From Selaginella moellendorffii (lineage: Eukaryota; Streptophyta; Lycopodiopsida; Selaginellales; Selaginellaceae), in contig NW_003314305.1 in the NCBI RefSeq assembly GCF_000143415.4, positions 125,563 to 189,562 of the forward strand: a stretch of DNA of 64,000 nucleotides, read 5' to 3'. Below the pieces are notes generated by a model, which made no database searches, was not told the origin of the DNA, and was given only the letters and a program-made list of their open reading frames with translations. This document shows, piece after piece, positions 9,730 through 20,530 of this stretch (positions within the stretch are counted from its first letter, which is position 1; each line of letters starts with the position of its first letter). A program made the position numbers and the translations under genes.

Positions 9730-10939
9730 ATGTGGCGGTCAGGTAAGAAGCTTTACGGTTGAGAGGCATCCCAAAACGATCGCATTTTCTAGAACAGCTG
9801 CGGCTCGTCAGTTTTTCCAGAGGAGCTTGTGCAGTGGCCATGGATCATTAACAACTACTCAACCTGCACCGCGACTTGTCTTGCACTATGACAAGATCAA
9901 CACATCCCTCATTCTTTTTGACAGTTCCTATTACAGCATCGGCAGCCATGGTTGGTTGATGAAAGAATTTGGGGCCCTGCTTGCGTTGGCTCACCGAGGT
10001 ACCAAATGCACCATTCACCAGCGCAAGCATTGCAATGGCTCCTACTGGAGCTGCCCGTATAGCCGCCCTGACTTAGACTACGACCCGGACATGCCACCGT
10101 CCGTGACTGAGCTCATGCCGTGCCAGATTGAGAGCATCGAGGCCACCGGCTGCCTTTCTACTTTCGAGCTTGGTATCAGATACAAGATGGACTCGGTGGT
10201 GATCAGCGATGAAGATCGAGAGATAGATCGTGCAAAATTATCCAAGGAATATAAGGAGTTTATGCACGCGTGGCGTAACAAGGAGATAGATTGCGCAAGA
10301 TCATCTGAGGAATGTTTGGACATCTGGCATAACAGGGTTCCTACAAATTGTGTGCTACTCTCGGTTCCTTCAAAGGCACTCAAGTACAAGGCATTGCAAT
10401 GGAACCTTGAGCGCGATGTTTGCAACAACTTCCCGCTGGAGATTTTGCCACACGAGTTTGTGACAAATGCAGCCAGCTCCAATACGAGGCTCAAGGAAAA
10501 AGATGCCATACTTGAGTTGGGTGAGGCGGTGCTGCAGGGGATCAGGAGATGTGTTGTAGTGGATCTCCGGGGCATTGGGATCATGAAAAAGGTGGGGTTG
10601 TTTCTACCTGGTGCTACTGTGGATAAGCTGCGAGGATATGCTGGGTCGTTAGAGACGGTGATCGCTGTGAGTACTAAGGAGCAAGCCCCGGGCCTGGCTG
10701 GGGAATTCCTCAACAAAGATGACTGGGAGGCGCTTGGGGTTGGTGACATCAACATAAACACAGTGGCATGCTTCATAAACGACTTGGTCTGGACCATGGA
10801 AATAGTGCTACTGTTCGCGAACGACTTCGAGAAATCAGCCGTAAGTATTGCTGCCTCTCTTCGTAGGCTTCCTGAGCCATCATCATATAGGTATTTGGAT
10901 GAATGCGTTTCTTCTCAGGCGCCGTGTGATGCATTCTAA
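9730..10939 (+). CDS. Unrecognised family, member 1 (probably organelle-targeted)
   Basis: Exon 1 is 9730-9742, then a 55-bp GT-AG intron, then 9798 onward; phases fit. The protein begins MWRSAAARQFFQRSLCSG, a basic Arg/Ala/Ser leader like a mitochondrial presequence. The conserved body includes HGWLMKEFGALLALAH, RKHCNGSYWSCPYSR, DYDPDMPPS, CVVVDLRGIGIM, FLPGATVDKL and EFLNKDDWEALGV. I know no family with these motifs. The paralog lies at 18874-20521 on the other strand. The 3' end is uncertain: reading straight on gives a stop at 10937-10939 (384 aa), but a GTAAGT donor at 10841 matches a donor used in the paralog, so a further exon is possible. An open frame continues at 10848-11174 in another phase. 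Confidence 0.75.
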
Positions 10940-11468
10940 ATCCCCTGCAAGAGTTTGTGTTGAGGTCCACTTTAAACATCATCTTAGAATGTACACCAAA
11001 ATATGGAGCAAAACACGAGAACTTTCACACCGAGGAGGCTGGAAACTAGGATGGGGATCAAGGGACAAATCTCTGGCTCATGAGCTTTACGAAAGTCAAG
11101 ACGAAGAACTCCAGAGAGAATGTGGTGCCATCGCCAATCCCCGGCTGCTGCTTCTCATCCAAGGTGTTTACTAGGCTTTGCTTTGACATGACCAAAAGAT
11201 TCTCCCAAGTAACTCATTGACAAGGACTAGCCAAACCAACATCAAATACTGCACCGTTCCTTTACTTGTTCAAACTCTCGTACCATCTGCTCCTGTTATT
11301 AGAGAATGCCTAGAAGAATGAAAAGCGGAAAAGAAGCTTTATTTACTCACCTATTGGCAATATCTTGCAGCAGCAAGAATTCTTGTTCTTTTTGCTGCAT
11401 TCTCCCACAGCTTTGGGATGCTTAGCAGGAAACGACAAGACAGAGCTGGTGGACTTTGATTCGGAAAA
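10940..11468. other. Intergenic; possible 3' exon of family member 1
   Basis: A plus-strand frame (10848-11174) containing VMHSKSPARVCVEVHFKH is open here but does not resemble the C-terminus of the paralog. Otherwise nothing convincing before the convergent NTPase gene ends at 11469. Confidence 0.35.
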
Positions 11469-14400
11469 TCAGATTGAGGACGAGCCTTTGGTTCCGAGTG
11501 GACATTCAACCTTCTCGACACAAGTCTTCGGCTTGCTGGTCACGAGGACTTGGTCCACAGCAGCCTGTGTTAAAACACAAGACAAACATAAAACGGAAAG
11601 GTATTGTAGAAAATAATGTTTAGTCAGCAAAGACAATTTCAGTGATTAACTTGGGAATCCAACAACTCTCAAATTGCGCTAAGGCTTCTTTACCTTTGTC
11701 TTGGGCAATTTAAAGTAATTGAACAAGTTGTGTCTCACTATGTCACCTCGTTTCCCCACTAAATGATCTTCCATTTTAAAATATGCTGTGCACAATTGCA
11801 TAAGAGCATTAAGAATCTTTTCCTGCAAAAAATTAGAAAATGAGCTCATTAAAATACTTTTCTATCCACTTACCCCAAGAAACAAATATGCCAGTTGGTG
11901 TAGAATTAACACTCTACCATCTTCTGAAATTTCAACCGAAGACTTTTTGCGTCCTCTCAAGTGCATGTAGATGGCAATAGGACTCCCCAACGTCTCACCA
12001 TCCGTGACAACTCGCCTCTTCTTCCGAGATGGCTCCTCCTGATCACTTTCATTCTCATCACTGTCATCGTCTATATCTCTATATGTTGGATCCTTGAGTT
12101 TGTCTTCATCTTCATCCTCGATGTCATCACCATCTTCACCACGCGGACTCTGCCGTTTGATTTGTGTGCAGCTACGCACAGGGCGCTGGGGAGCTTCGTC
12201 CAGATCCACGTCCATGTGTTGGAGCACTCCCTCGTCAGCCTCAGGGAGGACCTGTGGAACTTGGCTGCGGCTGGCCTGGCTGGAGCTGGCTGCTCCTGGA
12301 ACCGGTGCTTCGTCATCCCACCTGCAATGAACACAAAAAGACTGGTGATTAAAAGCAAGTGAGAAAGAGAGCATACTCCAATGCAGCCTTGGCAAGCTTC
12401 TGAATGTTCACACAGTAGGTGTCTCTGTTTCGAATCTGAACCGGCACGGCTTGCATTCTGTCATCACGAAGCTCATACGTCCCATCCGGCCCAGGCATCA
12501 GCACTGGAAGCAGTGCATCGTAAGCTTCCTGGTTCCGTTGCGGTATGATCGCCACACTGCCCAGAAAGCATAAGAGCAAGTCCTCCTTGGTGATCAGCTT
12601 TCTGTTGAGGAGAATGAAGCGGTTGAAGCAGACGAGCCCTTTTACTTCCAGCGGTTTCCCACACAGCTTGGTCACAAAGTCCCGGAGCTTGACGGGGTGA
12701 GTAAACTTATTGGCTTCGACGACGTGCTTGCAACAGGCATGTACTGCCAGAAGCAGCACAATCCGCCCAACTATTTCCCCTCGAGGCCCCTCCACAACGT
12801 ACGGTTGCTTGAAAACCCGCTGCGCCACCTCCAGCACCGCATTCAACTGATCTTTGTTGTCCAGTATGCGCGCAGCTGCCTCCCCCAATATAGGCTCGAA
12901 CGCGTCCGCGGTGAAGACGCAGTCACGGTCGCCACTTACGTGGCTCACCGTCCGCATGTTGCCCGCCACCATGTCCTTGGCTAGTTCGGACCAGGCTACC
13001 ACCTCGAGGCCAGCCGCCACCCCAGAACGGCAATGCCCATTGCGTTTGTCAGCGATTCCTCACCGACCGGCTTCAGTCTCTCCATGGGCATCCCCAGAAG
13101 CTTCTGCATGGCGAACGTCACAACCTCCATCTCATCTGCGCCATTGTCGAGAGTAGCACGCCACAGGGGCCGCCCCCACCTGAACAACTCCTTCGTCAGC
13201 TCTGCCAAGGGGGTGGTCGGATCCTTTGTCTTCAGCTGCAAGGACATTAGCTTCTTTGCCTGCTCGAAGTCCCACCACAAGCTCCCCACCACCCAGATCG
13301 GCTCAAAGAACCTGGTCGAAGGAGCTCTTGCCCGGGAGCTGCGATCTTGCATTTGCGGAGGGATGACGAGGCCGAGCTTTCCGGCAGTATCTGCTACCAG
13401 TCCGAACACCTTTAAGTTGCGTGGAATGCACGAAAAAAACCTCCTGCAGGCCAGGAATGAACCGGCCACCTGTCCAAACCATGAAGACGCCTCGTCCATG
13501 CAGACAATGATCTTCTTATCGGGTACGAAAATCTTGTTGGCCGTCGTCCGGATCCAGTGAGTTAGCTTCACACCATCCCAGTCCTGTCCTGGACCCGGCT
13601 TGCACTCGCGCACCTCCTCCAGCACCTCCTCACTGAGTTTAAGGTAGCTGGAGGAACGAGCACAAAGTCAGCAAGCAAAAAGAGAAGATAGGAGAGAAGA
13701 TAACCTTATAGCCACGGCTTCGCCAAAATGTGGCTCCGACTGCTCCTTCATCCACTCCTCTGGAGATTTCTCTTTGATCTGAGTTAAAATGGCGAGAACC
13801 CATGCTGCCACGGCCCGTGGATCGTTGCTCATTTTGCTATTAATCAGCTGCTGCGCCACAGCACTTTGATCCGGGATGCCTGTAGACCCGACCTTGAGAA
13901 AGGAGACGTACACTACGTAAAAGCCCTTGGTAGCCAGCTCTCGCATGGTCCTTGACTTTCCCCACCCAGAGCTCTGCAGCACCATCGTCCATGCCGCAAG
14001 CCGCCCCATATCGTTGTGCCACTCGTCAAACAAGCCATTGATAACCTCTGCAACGTAGTCCAACACTTTGCAAGGATCCTGGTAAGGGCGATCCCAGGCC
14101 ACCTGTAGCGCCTCCTTGACACTCAGTGGATAGTCAACTTTTGGACGTACTGTGGTTGGAGATGCATACTCAAGCACGGCCGAGAGAGGCCTCGACGAGT
14201 CCCCGGCGTTTTGAATCGCTGTGAGCAGCCCATCCATCCATTCCTGATCGGCTATCAACAAGAATCCAGCCAGATCGAATGCAAGGCGTTTAAGAGGATC
14301 GTCCCAAGGGACGACGTTGGTGATGAGCCATGCGAAGAGGTTCTCTCGAGATATTGGCAGTGACGGATCAAACGGGGGCATACCCCGGGCCAGTTTCTCA

Positions 14401-14655
14401 AGACCATCGCGCTGGCTTGCAGGAAGTGCTGCGTGAGAGAGGCATGAGACACAAGATAGGCAGCTAAGTTGCGTACATACCACAAACATACACGTCGCGT
14501 GAGGGCGCAAGAGTGCCGTCGCCATGCTCCTTGCTCAGCTCCTCCGCCGAGATAGTGTTGGGGTATCGGCGCCGGTCACAAGGTTGATCGAACCGCAAGA
14601 TTCGCACCGTCAAACTCCCATCGCCGCCGTCCCCATCGCCACCGGAGTCCGCCAT
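11469..14655 (-). CDS. P-loop NTPase-like protein, fungal/Crinkler-like, apparent frameshift
   Basis: Six minus-strand exons: 14481-14655, 13705-14428, 12377-13647, 11874-12321, 11694-11822 and 11469-11564, with introns of 51-57 bp except the last (129 bp). About 945 aa. A Walker A-like motif SSGWGKSR lies near residues 211-218 and a Walker B-like IIVCMDEAS near 346-354. After the NTPase region come a helical part (GEIVGRIVLLLAVHA), a Glu/Asp-rich basic-patch region with a PSRKKRR nuclear-localisation-like stretch, and a short tail. The style recalls NTPase proteins of basidiomycetes and Crinkler-type proteins; that is recollection, not a search. Near 13020-13023 the frame shifts by one base in a GGGG run (AVLG to VAAGLEVV), so the gene is either damaged or misread there. 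The first Gly of a classical Walker A is absent. Confidence 0.7.
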
Positions 14656-15195
14656 CGGCGGCCGAAAGTTCTACCAGGGTTTAGTGCCGTATAAACCTAG
14701 GGAAATTCTCACAGGCCGCAGCCTAGACGGGTGGTTCCCCAATTGCACCCAGTTTAAACTTGGTGTGGGAAAAACAGTTTAAAAAAAAGTTAACCTTTTC
14801 TTGGACCCTTAAAATATTCCCACATTAATCTCATTAAACTTTGGAAGATTCTTGAAATCGAAAATAAAGAATATTTTAAGAATCAAAATATCCTTTTTCT
14901 CACTCTCACACTTTCTACCCTGATTGTTCTGTTGAAGGCTTTCTAATTTGTTCTTCCCTAAGGGAAAAATATGAATATAACGTTTGAGTTGAGATTGTCT
15001 TTTCAACGGTCAGAGTTTGAGACCGCAGACCGAAGACCGAAGACTGAAGACCGTGTAAGCCGTTTACAAGGTGGCGGACCTCGAAGTAAGAACTTCATAC
15101 TTTGCCTAGATCGGACCGAGATTGAGCCCAACAAGGAGGAACTACGTCTTTCACGGTTACTCTTGAGAGCGCTATAAATTATAAATACACGTTGC
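14656..15195. other. Intergenic region, no gene seen
   Basis: AT-rich sequence between the 5' end of the NTPase-like gene and the 3' end of PRP17. It holds a short run of ACCGAAGACY-type repeats near 15018-15050. No supported reading frame. Confidence 0.5.
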
Positions 15196-16893
15196 TCAGT
15201 CCCAGTACTTGATGATGCCAACTCCGTCCTTCCCAGCGTTCCTACCATCCTCCCAGCCGCAGGTGGCGACTTTACTCTGCTCCAGCGGATGCCACTCGCA
15301 GCCCAGGCAAACCCGCTTGAAACAGTGGAGCTTGTGGAGAACTTTGGTGGTCTTCCAGTCCCAGAACCAGCACCGCCCCGATCCATCCCCCGAGATGACA
15401 TACTTGCCGTCGGGGGAGAAGTTCACCTGGCAGCCCAGCCCGGTTACGTGGCCGTGGAACCTCTTCTTGTTGAGCCGGAAGCGCTCCTTGGTGTCGTAGA
15501 CGAGGATCTGGTTGTCCATGCTCTGTGCCGCGAAGAACTTGCCGTTTGGATGAACCGCGATGCTGGGCATCGAGTGCATATGCGGCTCGCTGATGTACTT
15601 GATCACCACCGGGATCCCAAACTCCCACACGCGGAGGGACCTGTCGTCGCTGGACGTGATGAACCTCCGGTTGTTGTCCACAAACGTGATGGTGTTCACG
15701 GCGTCCAAGTGCTGGTCATACTCCTGCGTGATCTTGCCGCTGTCCACGTCCCACTGCACAACCTTCTTGTCCTTCATCGCCACCATCAACACGTTCTGCT
15801 TGTCATCGTCCGGGTGCAGCTTGGCGACGTAAGGCGTCTTCCCGGTGGTGAAGGACGAGATCACCTTGCCCGTCTCCGTGTCCCAAAGTTTGATCTTGGT
15901 GTCGTAGCTCACGCTCAGGAACTTGAGCCCGTCGTTGGTGAAGGAAACGTGACGAACAGTGGCGCTGTGCCCCTTGTACGTCCTCACGCACTTCCTGTGG
16001 TTATGCACGTCCCAGATCTTCACCTGGTGGTCGCTGCTCCCGGAGAGCAGGAGGTGGCCATACTTTGGAAAGAACTGGATCGTCATCACATTCCCCTTGT
16101 GCCCGACCCACGTATGGATGCAGCGCTTGGGGAAGAAGCATCGATCGTTTGCGGCCTTGACATCCGCCGGAGGAACGACCCAAGAGCGCCCCTGGTAGTC
16201 GACGTGCTCGTCGCCATGGAACTCGGTGGAGTCCGGCACCTCGGGCTTGATACCGGCCTCTCGGGCCTCCCTGGCCAGCTTCTTCTTGGCGTGCTCCTCG
16301 GCATACATCTTTTGCTCGTCGGTCATCTCCACCTGGATCCCCTTGCGCGTCCCGGCCCAGGGGCTCGTGATGGATTTGGCCAGCCACTCGTCCGAGGAAG
16401 GATCCAGGCCACCCTCGAGCTCCTGGACCCTCTCCAGCCGCCCCTCGGCCTTCCTCTTCTTGAGCTCGTGCTGTGGGATGTTGAAGACTGTGAGCCCGGC
16501 ATTGTCCTTGATCTTGTCCGGGTCGCCGATCAAATTGGCACCATTTGGAGCCGAGGTATCCGCGGCATAGCCAAACGCCTGGAATGTGTGGTACTGCTCG
16601 TCGAAGGTGAAGGGCGAGATGGACGAGTCCTCCACCACGCCCAGCGCGTGGTTCTTCATCCCCCGCGAGAGGCCGTCCTTGTTGTAGGGGTGGATCGGCC
16701 CCTCCATGGGCGCCCACATCTGCTCGTACCTAGGGTTGAAGGTCACTCGCTTCTGGAGAGGATCCACCACCGCCAGCGCCGACTCCGCCGCCGCGGCGCC
16801 ACCGTGCGCCACGGGAACGTCCGGCGCGCTGCAGCGCCCCACATTGAAGCTCACCTCCATCGCCTCCATCGCCTCCATCGCCTCCTCCTCCAT
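15196..16893 (-). CDS. PRP17: Pre-mRNA-splicing factor PRP17 / CDC40 (WD40)
   Basis: Intronless, 565 aa from the ATG at 16893. PRP17/CDC40 acts in the nucleus at the second step of pre-mRNA splicing. The N-terminal half contains the family signature [52 protein letters not shown] and [11 protein letters not shown]. The C-terminal half (from about residue 265) carries about seven WD40 repeats starting [20 protein letters not shown], with [21 protein letters not shown] and [11 protein letters not shown], and ends GIIKYWD. Length matches plant orthologs. The first codons are a 9-bp repeat (ATGGAGGCG) giving four in-frame Met codons. Its promoter abuts the broken RRP12 copy. Confidence 0.97.
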   Translation of the reverse strand: MEEEAMEAMEAMEVSFNVGRCSAPDVPVAHGGAAAAESALAVVDPLQKRVTFNPRYEQMWAPMEGPIHPYNKDGLSRGMKNHALGVVEDSSISPFTFDEQYHTFQAFGYAADTSAPNGANLIGDPDKIKDNAGLTVFNIPQHELKKRKAEGRLERVQELEGGLDPSSDEWLAKSITSPWAGTRKGIQVEMTDEQKMYAEEHAKKKLAREAREAGIKPEVPDSTEFHGDEHVDYQGRSWVVPPADVKAANDRCFFPKRCIHTWVGHKGNVMTIQFFPKYGHLLLSGSSDHQVKIWDVHNHRKCVRTYKGHSATVRHVSFTNDGLKFLSVSYDTKIKLWDTETGKVISSFTTGKTPYVAKLHPDDDKQNVLMVAMKDKKVVQWDVDSGKITQEYDQHLDAVNTITFVDNNRRFITSSDDRSLRVWEFGIPVVIKYISEPHMHSMPSIAVHPNGKFFAAQSMDNQILVYDTKERFRLNKKRFHGHVTGLGCQVNFSPDGKYVISGDGSGRCWFWDWKTTKVLHKLHCFKRVCLGCEWHPLEQSKVATCGWEDGRNAGKDGVGIIKYWD

Positions 16894-16903
16894 CCTCAAG
16901 AAC

Positions 16904-16955
16904 CCTAAAATCCCATTTTGCCCTAGCTATGGGTTTTTGTATAAACCCTAAATTT
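16904..16955. promoter_or_regulatory. Telo-box promoter shared by PRP17 and the RRP12 fragment
   Basis: AACCCTAAAA, GCCCTAGC and AAACCCTAAATTTC lie upstream of the PRP17 ATG. The right half (GGGTTTTTGT...AAACCCTAAATTTC) closely matches the promoter of intact RRP12 at 20549-20577, so it was probably copied with the RRP12 fragment. Confidence 0.6.
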
Positions 16956-17852
16956 CGCATCGAAAGAGCAGGGCCTGCCTGATTCCCACGGCGTATTTCG
17001 CCGCCACCATGGCGCGCCCCAGTGCCATGCAGGCGCCGTGGATGGAGCCGATACCACGGCTTTCCTCACACTCCTGGCCGCGTTCCTTCCCAAGCTTCCC
17101 GCCTCCGTGCTGCGATCCACGAGTGGAAAGGCTCTGGTTGTTTTCCTGTCGTGCATCGAGTGTATCCTTTGCACCGCCGATCGATCGAGCTGGCCGGCTC
17201 TGGCTGGATCGTTCCAGTTGCTTCTCAAGTTTTGCGTGGATATGAGACCAAAGGTACGCTCGCTTCGTTTTCTTTTCTTTCTCCGGAGCTTGATCTTTGG
17301 GCTCTTCTTCCATCCTTTTGCAATTATCCTGTGGACACCAAAGACAAGGTGATTGCAAAGCTTCTTGAGGAGTCAATGAGAAAGTATCCGACCTTGAGAA
17401 GTAATCTCTTCTAGCATCCAGGTGAAGCTTCTTACTTCCTGTGCACTACGCTTGACGTGTTTTTATCCTCAGACATTGATAAAGCAAAACAAAATCTATC
17501 TGCGACGCTAATGGCGGCATGGACGTGGATTTGGATGCAAAGGAAAAAGCATGTTATTCCAAGGACATTGCCTCGGCAAACTGGTCAGCCATTTCTGCGT
17601 TTTCGGATAAGTTTCTTCCTCTTCTTTTCAATATATTTTGTGATCACCACCAGAAAAACGGGGAGAGTTACAGGTACTAGGATGCATCTTCTTTGTCTTT
17701 CTAGTAGTAACAATTCTCAACAAAGTGAGTTGCTAGGCTGCTATTGGTGCTTTTGCGTCCATATCAAGCAACTGTTCAGGAGTTTTTCCGAACGGTCATA
17801 GAGAAGCTTTTGAAAGCCACGAAACATACATATGCGAAAGAGACAAGGTAAT
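16930..17852 (+). pseudogene. Broken partial copy of RRP12, introns included
   Basis: The segment matches intact RRP12 in order: the 5' leader (about 20549-20577), then exon 1 from 20727 (GAGCAGGGCCTGCC) with a small internal deletion, the exon 1 donor and start of intron 1 (to about 21113), then a jump to 22428-22992 covering parts of exons 6-8 and the introns between them. The start codon, exons 2-5 and everything after exon 8 are missing. Intron sequence such as CTTCCTGTGCACTACGCTTG is retained, so this is a DNA-level duplication, not a retrocopy. Stops and frameshifts prevent a functional product. Confidence 0.93.
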
Positions 17853-17927
17853 CGCCATATCCAGTTCCAGCCAGGTAGTGCTGAGCTTGATCCAGTCTGA
17901 GCGAACGAGCTCGAAGTTTGGCTTGGC

Positions 17928-18720
17928 GTGCTTGATCCAGTCGAAGTGGACGATGGCGTTGGAGTAAACGATCCAGACAACAACGATGCTAGTGTGGATT
18001 CTCCAGAAGCTGGTGTTGATAGTGATGATTCGGTTAAAGCTGGCGAAGTTGACGATGATACTACCAGCATCGGCTCGCCAGCTGACGAACTCCTAGATCC
18101 TACTGAAGCTGCCGCTTCAACACTAGAGCCGGAAACTGACGGTCCCGCATTAGATCCAGAACTCTCTGCTGCGATTACCAGCGTCAACAACATTAGAAAC
18201 CAAACCATACTCAAAGACTTTATACCTGAGTCAAAACTTGGAGCCGCTCCAGGGGCTGCCGCCGGCGAGCTAGTTGCAGCAGTGCTCCCGCTCCCACCTA
18301 CAATACAGGCTTTGCAACTGCGAAAAGCGCGCTCAAGCCTTTATGAAAATATTAAACCACAGATGATCTCAGTATTTAGGGTGGAGAGTGAGTTCTTGTG
18401 GCTTTGTCGCTCCATCAGCTGCACCACCAAGCTCTCAAACGCCACTAAATCCTTCTCCATCCCCATCGCCATCGCCAGCAAATCCTTACGCGTCTTCCTC
18501 TTCTCCTCCCCCGTCGTCGCAATCTCCAGCAACCAGGAGCTTCATCCAGAGGAGGAGGAGCTGCTGCTCGAAACAGGATCCACAAGGGACCGATGCCCGA
18601 GTTTAAGCTTTCAGACGGCACGAACAAGTGGACGTCGGTGTACGAGATGAGCCGACTTACAAGACCGGGCTTCAGGAAGTGGAGCTTGATCGACAACTCG
18701 TGTTTCTTCTTTGAATAGTC
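17928..18720. other. Unresolved coding-like stretch
   Basis: A plus-strand frame (17928-18650) encodes an acidic sequence (VEVDDGVGVNDPDNNDASVD). A minus-strand frame (17741-18214) opposite gives a Ser/Thr/Pro-rich sequence with a hydrophobic start. Near the right end a different plus frame reads GPMPEFKLSDGTNKWTSVYE and ends LIDNSCFFFE at a TAG about 18717-18719. I cannot build one gene model. It may be a patchwork of fragments. Confidence 0.3.
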
Positions 18721-18873
18721 ATTACTATTGTGTTATCTTTGAAGTACGAGATCACGAGTGCTAGCACACATTGGCACTCAGCCAGTTTTTTGTCCAATTT
18801 GGTTTGCTAGGAGCATATATTGAAGAGTTTTACCTCCATAAAGGTTTGAATAGACAATAGATTAGTTTTGGTT

Positions 18874-20521
18874 TTAAGCCAGATGCTCGTAGATCGAGTT
18901 CCACTTGCAAGAGCCGTCCGGAAGAACACAGCTGCCAGGATCCGGGGCCTTGTACGTTCTCTTTGGCGGCGTGGAGAAATCCTCATTCGGGAAGTCCGCA
19001 TCTAAATTACAGGAAAATCGTTCTCCATAATGCGTCAAACTGTGTCACTAAGAATGAAGAATGATACATAGGACTCTATGGTGATGTGTTATGTCCGTCC
19101 TCCAACAACGAGCCCATGATCACATTTTTACCTCTGTCACTAGATGGTTTCCAGAAATAATTGCCATGGCGAACTCGGTTGCTCAGTTGATGGCTCCGAA
19201 CGGGGAGGGAAGAGGCCTGTTCCTACCCCCTGCCCAAACGCAAGAAGTTTAGATACAACGATTCTAGAGGGTACTTACGATTGATTTGTCAAGTTTGAAT
19301 TCCAGTAACAGCTCCACAGTCCACTCCAAATCGATGGTGAAGCAGACTACTTCCTCTCTGGCAACATTCTCAACCCCGAGCTCCTTCCAGTCGTCTTCTT
19401 TGAGGAATTCCCCAACTGGGACAGGCTCTTTGCCGATATACTCGAGCATCTTGTCGAGCATCTTGTCCACCGTCGCACCAGGAAAAAACAAACCAACTTT
19501 CCTCATTATTCCAATCCCTCGGAGATCCACAATAACACACCTGGAAAAAAACAAACCAGCTTTCCTCATAATGCCAATCCCTTCAATAACATACCTCTTT
19601 ATCCCCTGTAAAACGGCCTCCGCCAGCTCGAGCATCGCCTTGTCCTTAACCTTCGTGCTCGAATTTGATATAAACTCGTCAGGAAGTAATTCGAGGGGGA
19701 AGCTAGTGACGTCGGTCTTGAGTATCCACTTAAGCGCCTTGTACTTGACAGCTAACGTAGGAACGGATACAAGCACGCATCCTGTTGCAGCCCTGTCGTA
19801 CTTAATCTCCAAGTGTTCCTCGATTATTCTCTCACGATCTGTTTCCACGCTTGTGTCCCAAATGCATGCCCCGCCATCCCAGTTGTTGTATCTAAGCCCG
19901 AGCTCCAAAGTCGAGAGGACGCCGGTAATCTCAATGCTTCTAATCTGGCATTGCTCGAGCTCTCTTATGGAGGGAGCCATGTCTGGGTCATAATCTATGT
20001 CGCGCCTGCTATAGGGGCAGCTCCAGTAAGTGCCATTGCAGTGCTTGCGAGTCTGATTAGTACACTCCGTCTGGGAGTGTCCAGATTCAAGCAAGGCCCC
20101 AAATTCTCTCATCGACCAACCATGGCCACCGCCATTGTACCAACAGTCACCGAAGAGAAGGAGTGAAGTGTTGGCTCTGTTGTAACGCAAAACAAGTTGC
20201 GGTGCCGGCCGAGTATCGCATGATGATTCATGACCACCTGTTCCAAAGGAAATAAAGAAAACCTGAAATCGTTTCCATCAACTTTCTTACCTGGCCGCGG
20301 TGCGGATGATGATCGAAGGCCCGTACAGAAGCTCCTCAAGAAAAATCGGCAAGCCACCACTGCTCCACAAGAGAAATCTATCATCACCTCTCTCAACCTT
20401 TAAAATACTTACCTGGCTGCCATGAAGATGAGCGATGGCGCCTTAACTGGCGCCTTGCCGCTGGTGAAGTAGAAGAATGTAGGATCATTTCCGTAAAACA
20501 TCAACCTTTACCTGACCACAT
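18874..20521 (-). CDS. Unrecognised family, member 2, with a likely newborn intron
   Basis: Seven minus-strand exons close perfectly in phase: 20512-20521, 20413-20460, 20291-20359, 19595-20237, 19279-19540, 19132-19222 and 18874-19001, giving 416 aa. Introns are 51-56 bp except the last (130 bp). The protein starts MWS, like MWRS of the paralog at 9730, and carries an Arg-rich leader, then HGWSMREFGALLESGH, RKHCNGTYWSCPYSR, DYDPDMAPS, CVIVDLRGIGIM, FFPGATVDKM and EFLKEDDWKELGV. The C-terminal exons add VRHGNYFWKPSSD and GSCVLPDGSCKWNSIYEHLA, not found in member 1. The 54-bp intron 19541-19594 is a modified duplicate of adjacent exon sequence. The gene shares a 79-bp divergent promoter with RRP12. 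Function unknown. Confidence 0.78.
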
Positions 20522-20530
20522 AGAACCACA

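Noticed and set aside
15289-16908. 539-codon plus-strand frame opposite PRP17
   Set aside because: It is the antisense shadow of a GC-rich WD40 gene; the minus strand has the recognised protein.
18341-18532. Minus-strand frame containing KRKTRKDLLAMAMGMEKDLV
   Set aside because: It looks protein-like, but has no recognisable family, no splice-consistent partner exons, and overlaps other open frames.
19223-19278. Earlier acceptor for member 2 exon 6 (TTGGGCAG at about 19230)
   Set aside because: It gives a stop within about 21 codons and leaves the last exon unused; the TAG acceptor eight bases further on closes every later phase.
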